Source: Acidovorax sp.
GTDB lineage: Bacteria; Pseudomonadota; Gammaproteobacteria; Burkholderiales; Burkholderiaceae_C
Reading direction: 5' to 3'
Assembly (NCBI GenBank): GCA_030692685.1
Contig: JAUXZO010000014.1
Location: 1-52,059, forward strand
DNA length: 52,059 bases
Part shown: positions 16,566 to 25,056 of the stretch, piece after piece
Layout: each line of letters opens with the position of its first letter
Position numbering within the stretch: the stretch's first letter is position 1
Program-made: the position numbers and the translations under genes
Notes under the pieces: generated by a model
Told to the model about the DNA's origin: nothing
Seen by the model: only the letters and a program-made list of their open reading frames with translations
Database searches by the model: none

Positions 16566-17909
16566 CTACGCCGCGAGGGTGGGCTCGCGGGTGAGGACCT
16601 CGCCCCGCAAGGTGTAGGCCTTCGCTTCGGTGATGGCAACTTGAACCATCTGGCCCACCAGGCGGGGCTGGCCGACAAAGTTGACCACGCGGTTGCATTC
16701 GGTACGCCCCATCAGCTCGGTGGTGTCGCGCTTGGAGGCGCCTTCCACCAGAATGCGCTGCACCGTGCCCACACGGCTTTCGCTGATGGATTTGATGTTG
16801 GCATTGATGACACTCTGCAGGTGCTGCAGGCGGCGCAACTTCACGTCGTGTGGCGTGTCGTCGTGCAGGCCCGCAGCAGGCGTCCCGGGGCGCGGGCTGA
16901 AGATGAAGCTGAAGCTGTTGTCGAAGTGAATATCGTCGATCAGCTTCATCATCTTGTTGAAGTCATCCTCGGTCTCGCCCGGAAACCCCACGATGAAGTC
17001 GCTGCTCATTGCAAGGTCTGGGCGGATGGCGCGCAGCTTGCGCACCGTGCTTTTGTATTCCATCGCGGTGTAGCCACGCTTCATGGCCATGAGAATGCGG
17101 TCGCTGCCGTGTTGCACGGGAAGGTGCAGGTGGCTGGCCAGCTTGGGCAGCTTGGCGTAGGCCTCGATCAGGCGGGGTGTGAATTCGTTGGGGTGGCTGG
17201 TGGTGTAGCGAATGCGCTCAATGCCGGGGATGTCTGACACATATTCGAGCAGCAGGGCAAAGTCGGCAATCTCTGCGGTGCCGCCCATCTTGCCCAGGTA
17301 GGCGTTCACGTTCTGGCCCAGCAGGGTGATCTCCTTGACGCCCTGGTCGGCCAGACCCGCCACTTCGACCAGCACGTCGTCAAACGGGCGGCTCACTTCT
17401 TCGCCGCGTGTATAGGGCACGACGCAGTAGCTGCAGTATTTGCTGCAGCCTTCCATGATCGACACAAACGCCGACGCGCCTTCGACGCGCGCGGGCGGAA
17501 GGTGGTCGAACTTTTCGATCTCGGGGAAGCTGATGTCTACCTGGGGCTTGTCCGTGCGGTCGCGCTGGTTCAGCATTTCAGGCAGGCGGTGCAGGGTTTG
17601 CGGGCCAAACACCACATCGACATAGGGTGCGCGCTTGATGATGTCAGCGCCTTCCTGGCTGGCCACACAACCGCCCACCCCAATCTTCACACCCTTGGCT
17701 TTGAGGTGCTTGATGCGTCCCAGGTCGCTGAACACCTTTTCTTGCGCCTTCTCGCGCACCGAGCAGGTGTTGAACAGAATCAGGTCAGCCTCATCCACGT
17801 TTTGTGTGGGCTCGTAGCCCTGGGCTGCGTGCAGGACATCTGCCATCTTGTCCGAGTCGTACTCGTTCATCTGGCAGCCGAAGGTTTTGATGAAGACTTT
17901 TTTGGCCAT
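16566..17909 (-). CDS. miaB: tRNA-2-methylthio-N6-dimethylallyladenosine synthase MiaB
   Basis: Radical-SAM methylthiotransferase that converts i6A37 to ms2i6A37 in tRNAs reading UNN codons. 447 residues starting [22 protein letters not shown] at the ATG 17909; an upstream in-frame GTG at 17963 gives an unlikely extension. UPF0004 domain carries three cysteines for the auxiliary cluster ([26 protein letters not shown]). The radical-SAM cluster motif is [10 protein letters not shown]-terminal TRAM domain ([16 protein letters not shown]...[11 protein letters not shown]) is present. First gene upstream of the glrK-glrR cluster. Confidence 0.96.
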   Translation of the reverse strand: MAKKVFIKTFGCQMNEYDSDKMADVLHAAQGYEPTQNVDEADLILFNTCSVREKAQEKVFSDLGRIKHLKAKGVKIGVGGCVASQEGADIIKRAPYVDVVFGPQTLHRLPEMLNQRDRTDKPQVDISFPEIEKFDHLPPARVEGASAFVSIMEGCSKYCSYCVVPYTRGEEVSRPFDDVLVEVAGLADQGVKEITLLGQNVNAYLGKMGGTAEIADFALLLEYVSDIPGIERIRYTTSHPNEFTPRLIEAYAKLPKLASHLHLPVQHGSDRILMAMKRGYTAMEYKSTVRKLRAIRPDLAMSSDFIVGFPGETEDDFNKMMKLIDDIHFDNSFSFIFSPRPGTPAAGLHDDTPHDVKLRRLQHLQSVINANIKSISESRVGTVQRILVEGASKRDTTELMGRTECNRVVNFVGQPRLVGQMVQVAITEAKAYTLRGEVLTREPTLAA

Positions 17910-18005
17910 GGCTGGTTCGCAATCGGAAAAGGGATGCAGCGGCGCGCCCGGGCGGTGCCGCACTATGCAATGGCTGGGACGCAGTGAGCGCCTCAGCCTG
18001 GGGAA

Positions 18006-18437
18006 TTACTTCTGGATCGGGTCGAATTCAGAGCGGTAATTGCGGTCCACCGTGTCACTGCCCTTGCGGGGCTGGTCCGCCTCGCCTTGGCTCAATATCC
18101 AGGCGGACTGCAGCATGCCCGTGCTCGGCTCAATCAGGTAGTTAACCTTGAATGACTGACCCAGAACCATGTGCGCCATGATCAAGCTGTTCTGCGGGCT
18201 GAAAAGGCGCATGCCGGGGGCCATGCGGATGGCGCGGCCGTTGAGGGTGGCGTCCGATGCGGCTGTGATGGTCAGCGTGCCACGCAGCGCGGCATCAGGA
18301 AATGTGCGGGAGATTCCCAGTGCGGATTGCACCTGCGCCGATGCGGGCAGTGCGCCCCAGAGCACGGCACAACCCAGGCCAACGGCCAGGGCGCGCTTCA
18401 GGAGCTTGGTGGGGGAGGGGGATTTTGTGGGCTTCAT
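18006..18437 (-). CDS. Conserved exported protein of unknown function
   Basis: 143 residues with a Sec signal peptide (Lys/Arg start KPTKSPSPTKLLKRA, hydrophobic VGLGCAVLWGALP, cleavage after ASA at about 35). The mature part of about 108 residues has no cysteines and no motif I can name; it contains GISRTFPDAALRGTLTI and LIMAHMVLGQSFKVNYLIE, suggesting a small beta-rich periplasmic domain. I recall similar proteins near miaB in Burkholderiales but cannot assign a function. It is divergent from the TPR methyltransferase, with the hairpin element in the spacer. Confidence 0.7.
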   Translation of the reverse strand: MKPTKSPSPTKLLKRALAVGLGCAVLWGALPASAQVQSALGISRTFPDAALRGTLTITAASDATLNGRAIRMAPGMRLFSPQNSLIMAHMVLGQSFKVNYLIEPSTGMLQSAWILSQGEADQPRKGSDTVDRNYRSEFDPIQK

Positions 18438-18497
18438 GGGGCAGCAGTGCTTGGTTTATATCCAGGGGCTGGAGCGGCGATTCTAAGGTTGTCCTTA

Positions 18498-18766
18498 AGA
18501 ACGTGTTTACGATATCGCAGCAGCCGGGTTGGAGCGCAATCGGGATGCGTGGACGCTTTGGGTGCGCCGCATGGGCTCATGCCCATGCAAGCGCCCGGGG
18601 CGTCCAATCGCCCGATTTCGCTCCAACCCTTCGGGCAGTGGTTTTTGCGGGCGGTCTGCGGCGTTGCGGCGCTTGTGGATAGCCAAGCCATCCACTGCGC
18701 ACCGCGCCTTGCATCCCATCCCGCAACAACCGCTGCGCGGCCTCTGGGAGATCGTAAACACGTTCT
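18498..18766. mobile_element. MITE-like element: two long hairpins within 16-bp terminal inverted repeats
   Basis: Ends: AGAACGTGTTTACGAT (18498-18513) and its exact reverse complement (18751-18766). Inside are two tandem imperfect palindromes. Hairpin A, 18526-18629, has outer arms GGGTTGGAGCGCAATCGGG / CCCGATTTCGCTCCAACCC and a centre CATGGGC-TCAT-GCCCATG. Hairpin B, 18635-18736, has outer arms GCAGTGGTTTTTGCGGG / CCCGCAACAACCGCTGC and an inner GTGGATAGC-CAA-GCCATCCAC. No open frame in it looks real and no transposase is present, so it would be a non-autonomous element. A smaller hairpin (18481-18501) borders the left end. No clear target duplication is visible. It fills most of the 366-bp spacer between divergent genes. 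Confidence 0.7.
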
Positions 18767-18803
18767 CAGATGCGCGGCAAACAACCACTCAAAGGCACCG
18801 TTC

Positions 18804-20018
18804 ATGAACGAATCGTTGGAGCAGGCGCGGCAGGCTTTTGTGCGGGGCATCGCGCTGTTCGAGGGCGGACAGTACGAACCTGCCGACGAGGCATTCACCC
18901 GGGCCCTGGCGCTGGCGCCGGGGCGTGCGTCCGTGCTGCTGAACCTGGGGGTGACCAAGGTGCATCGGCAGCTTTTCGACCAGGCGGAACCCTTGCTGCA
19001 GGCCGCCCTGGCCGCCGACGACACCCTTGGCGACGGTTGGGCGGCCCTCGGCCTGGCGCAGATGGAGCTGGGGCAGTGGGCGGCGGCGTTGAGCGCCCAC
19101 GAAAACGCCGTGGCGCGCGGCGCAGGTGCCGCCGTGGTCCGCATGCGGCTGGGTCAGTGCCTGGCGCGGGCGGGGCGCACCCAGGAGGCGCTGGCCGCGC
19201 TGGAGGCGGCGGTGCAGCAGGACGCGGACCTGGCCGAGGCGTGGAGCCAGCTTGGGCACTTGCGCCGCGAAACGCAGCAACCCGCCGAGGCCGCGCGCTG
19301 CTACCAGAATGCGCTGGATCGTGGGGCAGATGCCGACCTTCACCGCTACTACCTCGCGGCCCTGCAGCACGGCGCGAGCGTGGCGCATGCACCACGCCAG
19401 TACGTGCAGACCCTGTTCGACCAGTACGCAGACGAGTTCGAGGACCACCTGGTCGGCCAACTGCGCTACCAGGGGCATCGGGTTCTGGTGGAGCAGTTAC
19501 CTGCCGCCTGCCCTCCCCGGTTTGCACAGGTCTTGGACCTGGGCTGCGGCACTGGCCTGTGCGGCCTGCACATCAGGCCCCGCGCGGAGGTGCTCTGGGG
19601 CTTGGACCTGTCGGCGGCCATGCTGGACAAGGCCCGCGCGCGCGGCGTGTATGACCGGCTGATCGAAGAGGACCTGGTGGAAGCCTTGCGCAGCGAAACC
19701 GCCCTGTTCGACCTGGTGCTGGCGGCGGACGTGTTCATCTACGTGGGCCATCTTGAAGATGTCTTTGCACTGCTGGCGCAGCGCATCCGGCCCGGCGGTT
19801 GGCTGGCCTTCACGATGGAAGAAACCGTGGGCCGGTGGAATGAGCCCCAACTGCTGCCCAGCCTGCGCTACGCCCACCCGTTGAATTACATCGAGGCGCT
19901 GGCCGTGCAGCATGGCTTTCAGTGCGTCCTTACCCACAGTGCCCCGTTGCGGTGGGACCAGGAGATCGGGGTGCCGGGCAAGTACCTCTATCTGCAGCGA
20001 TCTATGCAAAAAGAATAG
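18804..20018 (+). CDS. TPR-repeat class I SAM-dependent methyltransferase
   Basis: 404 residues. The N-terminal half (about 1-190) is a chain of tetratricopeptide repeats (for example ARQAFVRGIALFEGGQYEPADEAFTRAL and AEAWSQLGHLRRETQQPAEAARCYQNAL). The C-terminal half is a Rossmann methyltransferase with motif I VLDLGCGTGLCGLHI, the acidic motif II end (WGLDLSAAMLDKAR), and FDLVLAADVFIYVGHLEDVF. The TPR plus methyltransferase fusion suggests a protein- or peptide-modifying enzyme, but the substrate is unknown. I took the ATG at 18804; the frame stays open far upstream through the mobile-like element, which I consider non-coding. Very GC-rich, high Ala/Gly content. Confidence 0.8.
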   Translation: MNESLEQARQAFVRGIALFEGGQYEPADEAFTRALALAPGRASVLLNLGVTKVHRQLFDQAEPLLQAALAADDTLGDGWAALGLAQMELGQWAAALSAHENAVARGAGAAVVRMRLGQCLARAGRTQEALAALEAAVQQDADLAEAWSQLGHLRRETQQPAEAARCYQNALDRGADADLHRYYLAALQHGASVAHAPRQYVQTLFDQYADEFEDHLVGQLRYQGHRVLVEQLPAACPPRFAQVLDLGCGTGLCGLHIRPRAEVLWGLDLSAAMLDKARARGVYDRLIEEDLVEALRSETALFDLVLAADVFIYVGHLEDVFALLAQRIRPGGWLAFTMEETVGRWNEPQLLPSLRYAHPLNYIEALAVQHGFQCVLTHSAPLRWDQEIGVPGKYLYLQRSMQKE

Positions 20019-20110
20019 CTGCTCGCGCTCGTATTTATTGACTTTGAATTGGTTCTTATATTGAGAGCCAAGAGAGTAGAGCGCTGCTAGCTATGAATTT
20101 TGATATGAAT
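20015..20110. repeat. Intergenic repeat, copy R2 (two facing half-copies)
   Basis: The stretch begins ATAGCTGCTCGCGCT and ends GAGCGCTGCTAGCTATGAAT, that is, two AGCTGCTAGCGCT-type ends separated by about 60 AT-rich bases. It matches the family core of R3-R5 but is more diverged. The left end overlaps the stop codon of the methyltransferase gene. Confidence 0.5.
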
Positions 20111-20125
20111 TTGATGATTGGCGCA

Positions 20126-20160
20126 AAGAAAAACCCCCAGCACTTACGCACTGGGGGTTT
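20126..20160 (-). terminator. Rho-independent terminator after tRNA-Met
   Basis: AAACCCCCAG / CTGGGGGTTT (20131-20160) with a 10-nt loop. On the minus strand the stem is followed by U-rich sequence, and it sits six bases beyond the tRNA CCA end. On the plus strand it could also end transcripts from the methyltransferase gene. Confidence 0.88.
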
Positions 20161-20165
20161 CAATT

Positions 20166-20242
20166 TGGTGGTCGTAGGTGGACTTGAACCACCGACATCA
20201 GCATTATGAATGCTGCGCTCTAACCAACTGAGCTATACGACC
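20166..20242 (-). tRNA. tRNA-Met (anticodon CAU)
   Basis: A 77-nt cloverleaf on the minus strand, 5' GGTCGTA pairing with TACGACC at the 3' end, discriminator A and encoded CCA. D-arm GCTCAGTTGGTTAGAGC, anticodon loop TTCATAA (CAU), T-arm with GGTTCAAGTCC. The 5' end pairs fully, so this is an elongator type rather than the initiator; a C34-modified isoleucine tRNA with CAU cannot be wholly excluded by eye. Stands alone with its own terminator. Confidence 0.95.
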
Positions 20243-20267
20243 GAAGCCGCAGATTATAGAACAAATT

Positions 20268-21047
20268 TTATTGGTGGGTGAAGTTGGCTGCGCGCTTGTT
20301 CACAAATGCATCCATGCCTTCCTTCTGGTCCTGTGTGGAGAACAGGGCGTGGAACAGGCGGCGCTCGAACATGACGCCGTCGCTCAATGTGCCCTCGAAG
20401 GCGCGGTTGACCGACTCCTTGGCCGCCATCACGGCGATCTGCGAGAACCCGGCAACGATGATGGCCGCGCCCAGCGCCTCGTCCATCAGCTTGTCGAAAG
20501 GCACCACGCGGCTGACGAGCCCGGCGCGTTCCGCTTCCACGGCATCCATCATGCGGCCCGTCAATGCCATGTCCATGGCTTTTGACTTGCCCACGGCGCG
20601 GGGCAAGCGCTGCGTGCCGCCCGCACCGGGGATCACGCCCAGCTTGATTTCGGGCTGGCCGAACTTGGCCGTGTCCGACGCAATGATGAAATCGCACATC
20701 ATCGCCAGCTCGCAGCCGCCACCCAGCGCAAAGCCGCTCACAGCGGCAATCACGGGTTTGCGGATGGTGCGAATGGCTTCCCAGTTGCGGGTGATGTAGT
20801 CGCCCTTGTAGGTGTCCGCAAAGCTGTACTTGGCCATGGCGCCAATGTCGGCACCGGCGGCAAACGCTTTTTCGCTGCCCGTGATGATGATGCAGCCGAT
20901 CTTTTCGTCCGCGTCAAAGTCTTTGAGCGCCGCGCCCAACTCGTTCATGAGCTGGTCGTTGAGCGCATTGAGTTGTTTGGGGCGGTTGAGCGTGATGACG
21001 CCAACCTTGTCCGCTTCGACGCGGACCTCGATGGTTTCGTAAGCCAT
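20268..21047 (-). CDS. Enoyl-CoA hydratase (crotonase family)
   Basis: 259 residues, cytosolic, hydrates trans-2-enoyl-CoA to 3-hydroxyacyl-CoA in fatty-acid or aromatic-acid beta-oxidation. The sequence has the crotonase signatures: FAAGADI (oxyanion-hole strand), [19 protein letters not shown] with the first catalytic-type Glu, and [22 protein letters not shown] with the second Glu/Gly-Gly pair. Length and motifs match mitochondrial-type short-chain hydratase (EchA/PaaF). Chain-length and pathway are not decidable from the window. ATG at 21047 preceded by an AGGAGAT-like site. Monocistronic in appearance, with tRNA-Met downstream. Confidence 0.92.
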   Translation of the reverse strand: MAYETIEVRVEADKVGVITLNRPKQLNALNDQLMNELGAALKDFDADEKIGCIIITGSEKAFAAGADIGAMAKYSFADTYKGDYITRNWEAIRTIRKPVIAAVSGFALGGGCELAMMCDFIIASDTAKFGQPEIKLGVIPGAGGTQRLPRAVGKSKAMDMALTGRMMDAVEAERAGLVSRVVPFDKLMDEALGAAIIVAGFSQIAVMAAKESVNRAFEGTLSDGVMFERRLFHALFSTQDQKEGMDAFVNKRAANFTHQ

Positions 21048-21126
21048 GAAATCTCCTGGGTTTGTGGTTTGTTATGAAGGCACGAAGCAATATACCGAAG
21101 CGGGTTGGAACTTCGCTTGACTTGGC

Positions 21127-22962
21127 TTATGCCAACCAGCGCGCCAATGCGGTCGTGTCTGTTGCGGACAGGCTGATGGTGTCGGGCTGCAGCTGCGGCA
21201 ACCGTGTGGTGACTTTGGATGCCATCTTGTGCGATGTCGCCTTTTTTGGAGCCGCCGCCAGCTCCAGCGGCAGACGAAGAAGCCGACCATCCCGCGCCAC
21301 GACAGCAGTGAGCGTGGTTTCGGTGCCCGCGTAAAAAGCGACGTCGTCCAACTTGCACACGCGCCATTCCTGGCCCTTGACCTCCAACCCCAGCCACTCA
21401 TCACCCGGTGCCAAACCGGCCTTTTCCGCGGCGCCACCCCGCAACACGCTTTTGATCTGCACGCTGTGGTTTTCTGTCACGCGCAGGCCCAGCCGCTGGG
21501 CCAGTTGAGGTGTCTCGGCTCTGAGGGTCACGCCGTGGGCGGCCAGCAGTTCAAGCAGCGGCAACTCGTCAGTGCTGTGTACCCATTGGTCAAGCTCCGA
21601 GTCAAACGGGCGGCCTGCCAAATCCAGTAGCACGGCGCGCAAGTCCGCCTCTTGCATCGGGCCGGCGGCGCACCGCGCCCAAAGCGCGCGCATCACGTCG
21701 TCCAACGTGGTCTTGCCTTCGCGACGCAATGTGAGATCCAGGCACAGCGCCACCAGTGAGCCCTTGGTGTAGTAGCTCACCGTTGCGTTGGGCGTGTTCT
21801 CATCTTGGCGGTAGTACTTGACCCAGGCATCAAAACTGGCCTGGGCGACGGTTTGTACAGCCCTGCCCGGCGTTTGAAGCACTTGGTTGATGGTCTTGGT
21901 GATGAGCTTCAGGTACGTGGCTTGGTCAATCAAGCCTGCGCGGCACAGCAGCAGATCGTCGTAGTAACTGGTGAACCCTTCAAAAAACCACAGCAGCTCG
22001 GTGTAGTTCTCGCGGGTGTAGTCATACGACGCGAACTCTGCAGGGCGCAAACGTTTCACATTCCAGGTGTGAAAGTACTCGTGGCTGATCAACCCGAGCA
22101 GCGTCGTGTAGCCGTCGGGCACCTTGGCCTCGCCCACGCGGGGCAAGTCTCGGCGGCCGCAGATCAGCGCAGTGGAGTTGCGGTGCTCCAGGCCCCCGTA
22201 ACCATCGCCCACGGCATTGAGCATGAACAGGTAACTTTTAAACGGTGCCTTGCCCTTGCCCTCGCCATGCCAGAAGCGGATCGCCGTTTCGCAAATTTTC
22301 TGTGTGTCGGCGAGCAGGCGTTTGCCATCAAAGGAGGGCGCAGCGCCCGCCACTACAAAACGGTGGGACACGCCGCATGCGGTAAAGCGGCCCGTCCAGA
22401 ACAAGCCCATTTCCACCGGGCAGTCCACGAGTTCGTCATATCCCGAGGCGGCGTACAAGCCGAACCCGTTCTTGTCGGCCTTGACCGCCGTCAGCCCTGT
22501 GATCGCAGACCAGTCCGCCGTGGCGGGGGTGCTGACGACCTCCAGCGTGTGCCGCAAAGTCTCTGCGCCATGTACGCGCAGGCAAAGGCTGGTGCCATTG
22601 AAGAAACCGCGTGAGGCATCCAGCCAGGCCGTGCGCACGGAGTTGTCATAGGCGCACACTGCATAGGTCAGAACCAGTGGTTTCCCAGTGGCGCATTTGG
22701 CGTGCCAACGGTGCTTGTCCAGTTGGGTCAGCGGCGCATCGTGTTTGCCCTGCTGGGCCTTCAACTGCTGGAGATTCTTGGAAAACTCGCGCACCAGGTA
22801 GCTGCCCGGAATCCAGACCGGCAGCGACACCTCCTGCAGCGCCTTCGGCTCGGCCACGGTCAGTGTCACCGTGAACAGATGGGCATTCAGGTCCGACGGT
22901 TCGACCCGGTAGTGAACGGCGGAGGACTCAGTTTTGGAGGCAGATGGGCGTGCAGAGGGCAT
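21127..22962 (-). CDS. M61-family (glycyl aminopeptidase-like) metallopeptidase with PDZ domain
   Basis: About 611 residues from the ATG at 22962; an in-frame GTG at 23004 would add 14, and neither has a good ribosome site. No signal peptide is seen. An N-terminal beta-domain comes first (HYRVEPSDLNAHLFTVTLTV... VWIPGSYLVREF). The peptidase core follows with zinc motif HEYFHTWNVKRLRP at about 294-307 and a downstream ENYTELLWFFEGFTSYY in which the Glu pair provides the third ligand. A C-terminal PDZ-like region (about 490-560, SVLRGGAAEKAGLAPGDEWLGLEV) completes the M61 layout. M61 enzymes (glycyl aminopeptidase, SnoalB-type) release N-terminal Gly/Ala; the physiological substrate is not known. 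Confidence 0.87.
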   Translation of the reverse strand: MPSARPSASKTESSAVHYRVEPSDLNAHLFTVTLTVAEPKALQEVSLPVWIPGSYLVREFSKNLQQLKAQQGKHDAPLTQLDKHRWHAKCATGKPLVLTYAVCAYDNSVRTAWLDASRGFFNGTSLCLRVHGAETLRHTLEVVSTPATADWSAITGLTAVKADKNGFGLYAASGYDELVDCPVEMGLFWTGRFTACGVSHRFVVAGAAPSFDGKRLLADTQKICETAIRFWHGEGKGKAPFKSYLFMLNAVGDGYGGLEHRNSTALICGRRDLPRVGEAKVPDGYTTLLGLISHEYFHTWNVKRLRPAEFASYDYTRENYTELLWFFEGFTSYYDDLLLCRAGLIDQATYLKLITKTINQVLQTPGRAVQTVAQASFDAWVKYYRQDENTPNATVSYYTKGSLVALCLDLTLRREGKTTLDDVMRALWARCAAGPMQEADLRAVLLDLAGRPFDSELDQWVHSTDELPLLELLAAHGVTLRAETPQLAQRLGLRVTENHSVQIKSVLRGGAAEKAGLAPGDEWLGLEVKGQEWRVCKLDDVAFYAGTETTLTAVVARDGRLLRLPLELAAAPKKATSHKMASKVTTRLPQLQPDTISLSATDTTALARWLA

Positions 22963-23041
22963 GGGCGCTGGTGGAGTGCTGGCGTTGCGGTGGGTTCGAC
23001 GCACGCCCGGGGCGAAAAGCGCCCGTCACGGGCGCGGGGCG

Positions 23042-23773
23042 TTAGTTGGTCGCTGGCGACTCGTTACTGGCCTCCGCCAAGCGTTTTTCTACATCCTGTG
23101 CACCAATGGCTCCGGGGACCCGCGTGCCATTGGTAAAGATCAAGGTGGGAGTGCCGGTGATCTTGTGCTTCTTGCCGAAAGCCAGGTTGCGCTGCAGCGC
23201 ACTGGTGTCACAGCTGGCGGCTGCAGGTGCCTTGTCTCGGACCATATAGTCCTGCCACGCCGCCATCTTGTCCTTGGCGCACCAGATGTTGCGCGACTTT
23301 TCAACCGAATCGGGGCTCAGGATCGGATAGAGAAAAAGATAGACGGTAACGTTGTCGACGTTCTGCAAATCCCGCTCAAAGCGTTTGCAGTAGCCGCAAT
23401 TGGGGTCTTCAAACACAGCCACTTTGCGCTTGCCGTCTCCCCGCACAATGGTGAAGGCGTCCTTGAGCGGCAGGGCCGAGAAGTCAACGGCGGTGAGCTT
23501 GGAAATGCGATCTTCCGTCAGGTTGCGCCGCGCCTTGGTATCGATCAGCTCCCCCTGAATCACATAGTTGCCTTTTGCGTCGGTGTAGAAAAGGTCGGTG
23601 CCGATCCGTACCTCATAGAGACCTTTCATGGGCGTGGGGCGGACCTCGTCGATTTTGTCCATCTGCGGGATGCGCTCGGCCAAGGCCTTGCGAATAACAG
23701 ATTCTTGTGCGCTTGCGGTTCCAACCAGGGATGCAAGGCTGAGTGCGGTCAGCAGCGTAGGGATGAGTTTCAT
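23042..23773 (-). CDS. dsbC: Thiol:disulfide interchange protein DsbC
   Basis: Periplasmic disulfide isomerase kept reduced by DsbD. 243 residues: Sec signal (KLIPTLLTALSLASLVGTASAQ, cleavage about 22-23), N-terminal dimerisation domain (IPQMDKIDEVRPTPMKGLYEVRIGTDLFYTD), linker, and a thioredoxin-fold domain with active site C126-G-Y-C129 in FEDPNCGYCKRFER and the cis-proline loop ITGTPTLIF. A second cysteine pair (IWCAKD..., ASCDTS) corresponds to the structural disulfide of E. coli DsbC. Lies between the UbiH-like and M61 genes, all on the minus strand with spacers of 37-57 bp. Confidence 0.94.
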   Translation of the reverse strand: MKLIPTLLTALSLASLVGTASAQESVIRKALAERIPQMDKIDEVRPTPMKGLYEVRIGTDLFYTDAKGNYVIQGELIDTKARRNLTEDRISKLTAVDFSALPLKDAFTIVRGDGKRKVAVFEDPNCGYCKRFERDLQNVDNVTVYLFLYPILSPDSVEKSRNIWCAKDKMAAWQDYMVRDKAPAAASCDTSALQRNLAFGKKHKITGTPTLIFTNGTRVPGAIGAQDVEKRLAEASNESPATN

Positions 23774-23830
23774 GGTGGTCTTGTTCAGTCGATCTGGTGG
23801 GCCGCAACAATGTGCAGCGGCTCCGTGTTT

Positions 23831-24964
23831 TCAGTTCATGCCCATGGCTTGGCGCGCTACAAAAGTCTTTAGCCGTCCACTGCGCTCAAAACCCTTCATT
23901 CCCAGGTTGCGCAGCGATTGCCACGGTCCTTCCTGGCGCGAGAACAATTGCTGCAGGCCGTCGGTCGCCAGGCCCATCGCCAGCACAGCCGCCTTCCGCT
24001 CGCGCTCGTAGCGCCGCAGCAACCGCAGGTCCCCGACGCTGCGCCAGTACTCCCGCCGTTGCAGTACCTCCGCAAGTGCCTGCGCGTCAGCCAAACCCAG
24101 ATTCAGCCCCTGGCCTGCAAGGGGATGGACGTTGTGGGCCGCATCCCCCGCCAGCGCCCAGTTGCGCGGGTTTTTGCCTGCTGCCGGGCCCATGCCGCAC
24201 CAGCGGCTCGCTGTGGCCAGCTGCAGCGGCCAGGTAGCGCGCTCGGCACAAAGCGTCAATGCACCCAGAGCACCCTGACTGGCGCCCCGCAATTTCTCGG
24301 CAAACGCTTCTGGCGAAAGTGCCATCAGCGAATCTACCTGGTCCTGCATGACGGACCACACAACAGCCACAGAGTTCCCTTCGGCCCCTTCGAGCGGCAG
24401 AAAAGCCAGGATTCCCTCGGCTGAAAACCACTGTCGCGCGGTTTGTCCATGGGGGTGTTCGCAGCGCAACCGGGTGGCGATGGCATGTTGCGCATAGGGC
24501 GTGACGTCAAAGTCCACGCCAAATTCCGCCCGCGTGCTGCTGGCGCGGCCCTCGCACACCACGGTAAGAGCGGCTGAGACCGGTGCATTCACCACCTCCA
24601 CCTGGGGTTGATAGCGCACCGCTTCGACCAGCCTGGCCTCCAGCGCAGGCACGTCCACGATCCAGGCCAGCGCGTCTACGCCTTGGTCTGCAGCGTCAAA
24701 ATGCACTGCCCCGTCCCGGTCCCCCAACACCTGCATGTGCTTGACCGGGGTGGCATGTTCTGCATCGGGCCAGCTGCGCAGCGATTCGAGCAATTGGCGC
24801 GATGCCATGTTCAGTGCGTAGGCCCGAACATCCGTAACTGCTGGACTTTGGGTGCCTGTGGCCTCCACCAGGGCCACTTTAAGTCGGTCCCGCGCCAGCA
24901 GGAGCGCCAGGGTTTTGCCCACAATGCCAGCGCCGCGGATACAAATATCAAAATTTTGGGCCAT
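23831..24964 (-). CDS. UbiH/VisC-family FAD-dependent monooxygenase
   Basis: 377 residues, ATG at 24964 (an upstream ATG at 24973 is possible). FAD-binding GxGxxG in FDICIRGAGIVGKTLALLLA; the DG-type region is weak. The GD motif NWALAGDAAHNVHPLAGQGLNLGLADAQALAEVL is characteristic of the UbiH/UbiF/VisC/Coq6 hydroxylases of ubiquinone synthesis. It carries an Arg substitution in the first loop (RGAGIVG, where many family members have GGGxVG). It probably hydroxylates a ring position in ubiquinone biosynthesis, but which one (C5, C6 or C1) cannot be decided. Divergent from the MOSC gene. Confidence 0.82.
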   Translation of the reverse strand: MAQNFDICIRGAGIVGKTLALLLARDRLKVALVEATGTQSPAVTDVRAYALNMASRQLLESLRSWPDAEHATPVKHMQVLGDRDGAVHFDAADQGVDALAWIVDVPALEARLVEAVRYQPQVEVVNAPVSAALTVVCEGRASSTRAEFGVDFDVTPYAQHAIATRLRCEHPHGQTARQWFSAEGILAFLPLEGAEGNSVAVVWSVMQDQVDSLMALSPEAFAEKLRGASQGALGALTLCAERATWPLQLATASRWCGMGPAAGKNPRNWALAGDAAHNVHPLAGQGLNLGLADAQALAEVLQRREYWRSVGDLRLLRRYERERKAAVLAMGLATDGLQQLFSRQEGPWQSLRNLGMKGFERSGRLKTFVARQAMGMN

Positions 24965-25056
24965 GCGAGGCATTGTAGGAGGGGTCTTACGCACCTTGCG
25001 CCGCAGTGCAGAATTGCGGTTCCCGCCTGTATGGCCATTTTGAGGAGCACCCTGGC

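Noticed and set aside
18171..18803. In-frame upstream extension of the TPR methyltransferase frame
   Set aside because: It runs antisense through the exported-protein gene and through the inverted-repeat element; TPR homology begins at the ATG 18804.
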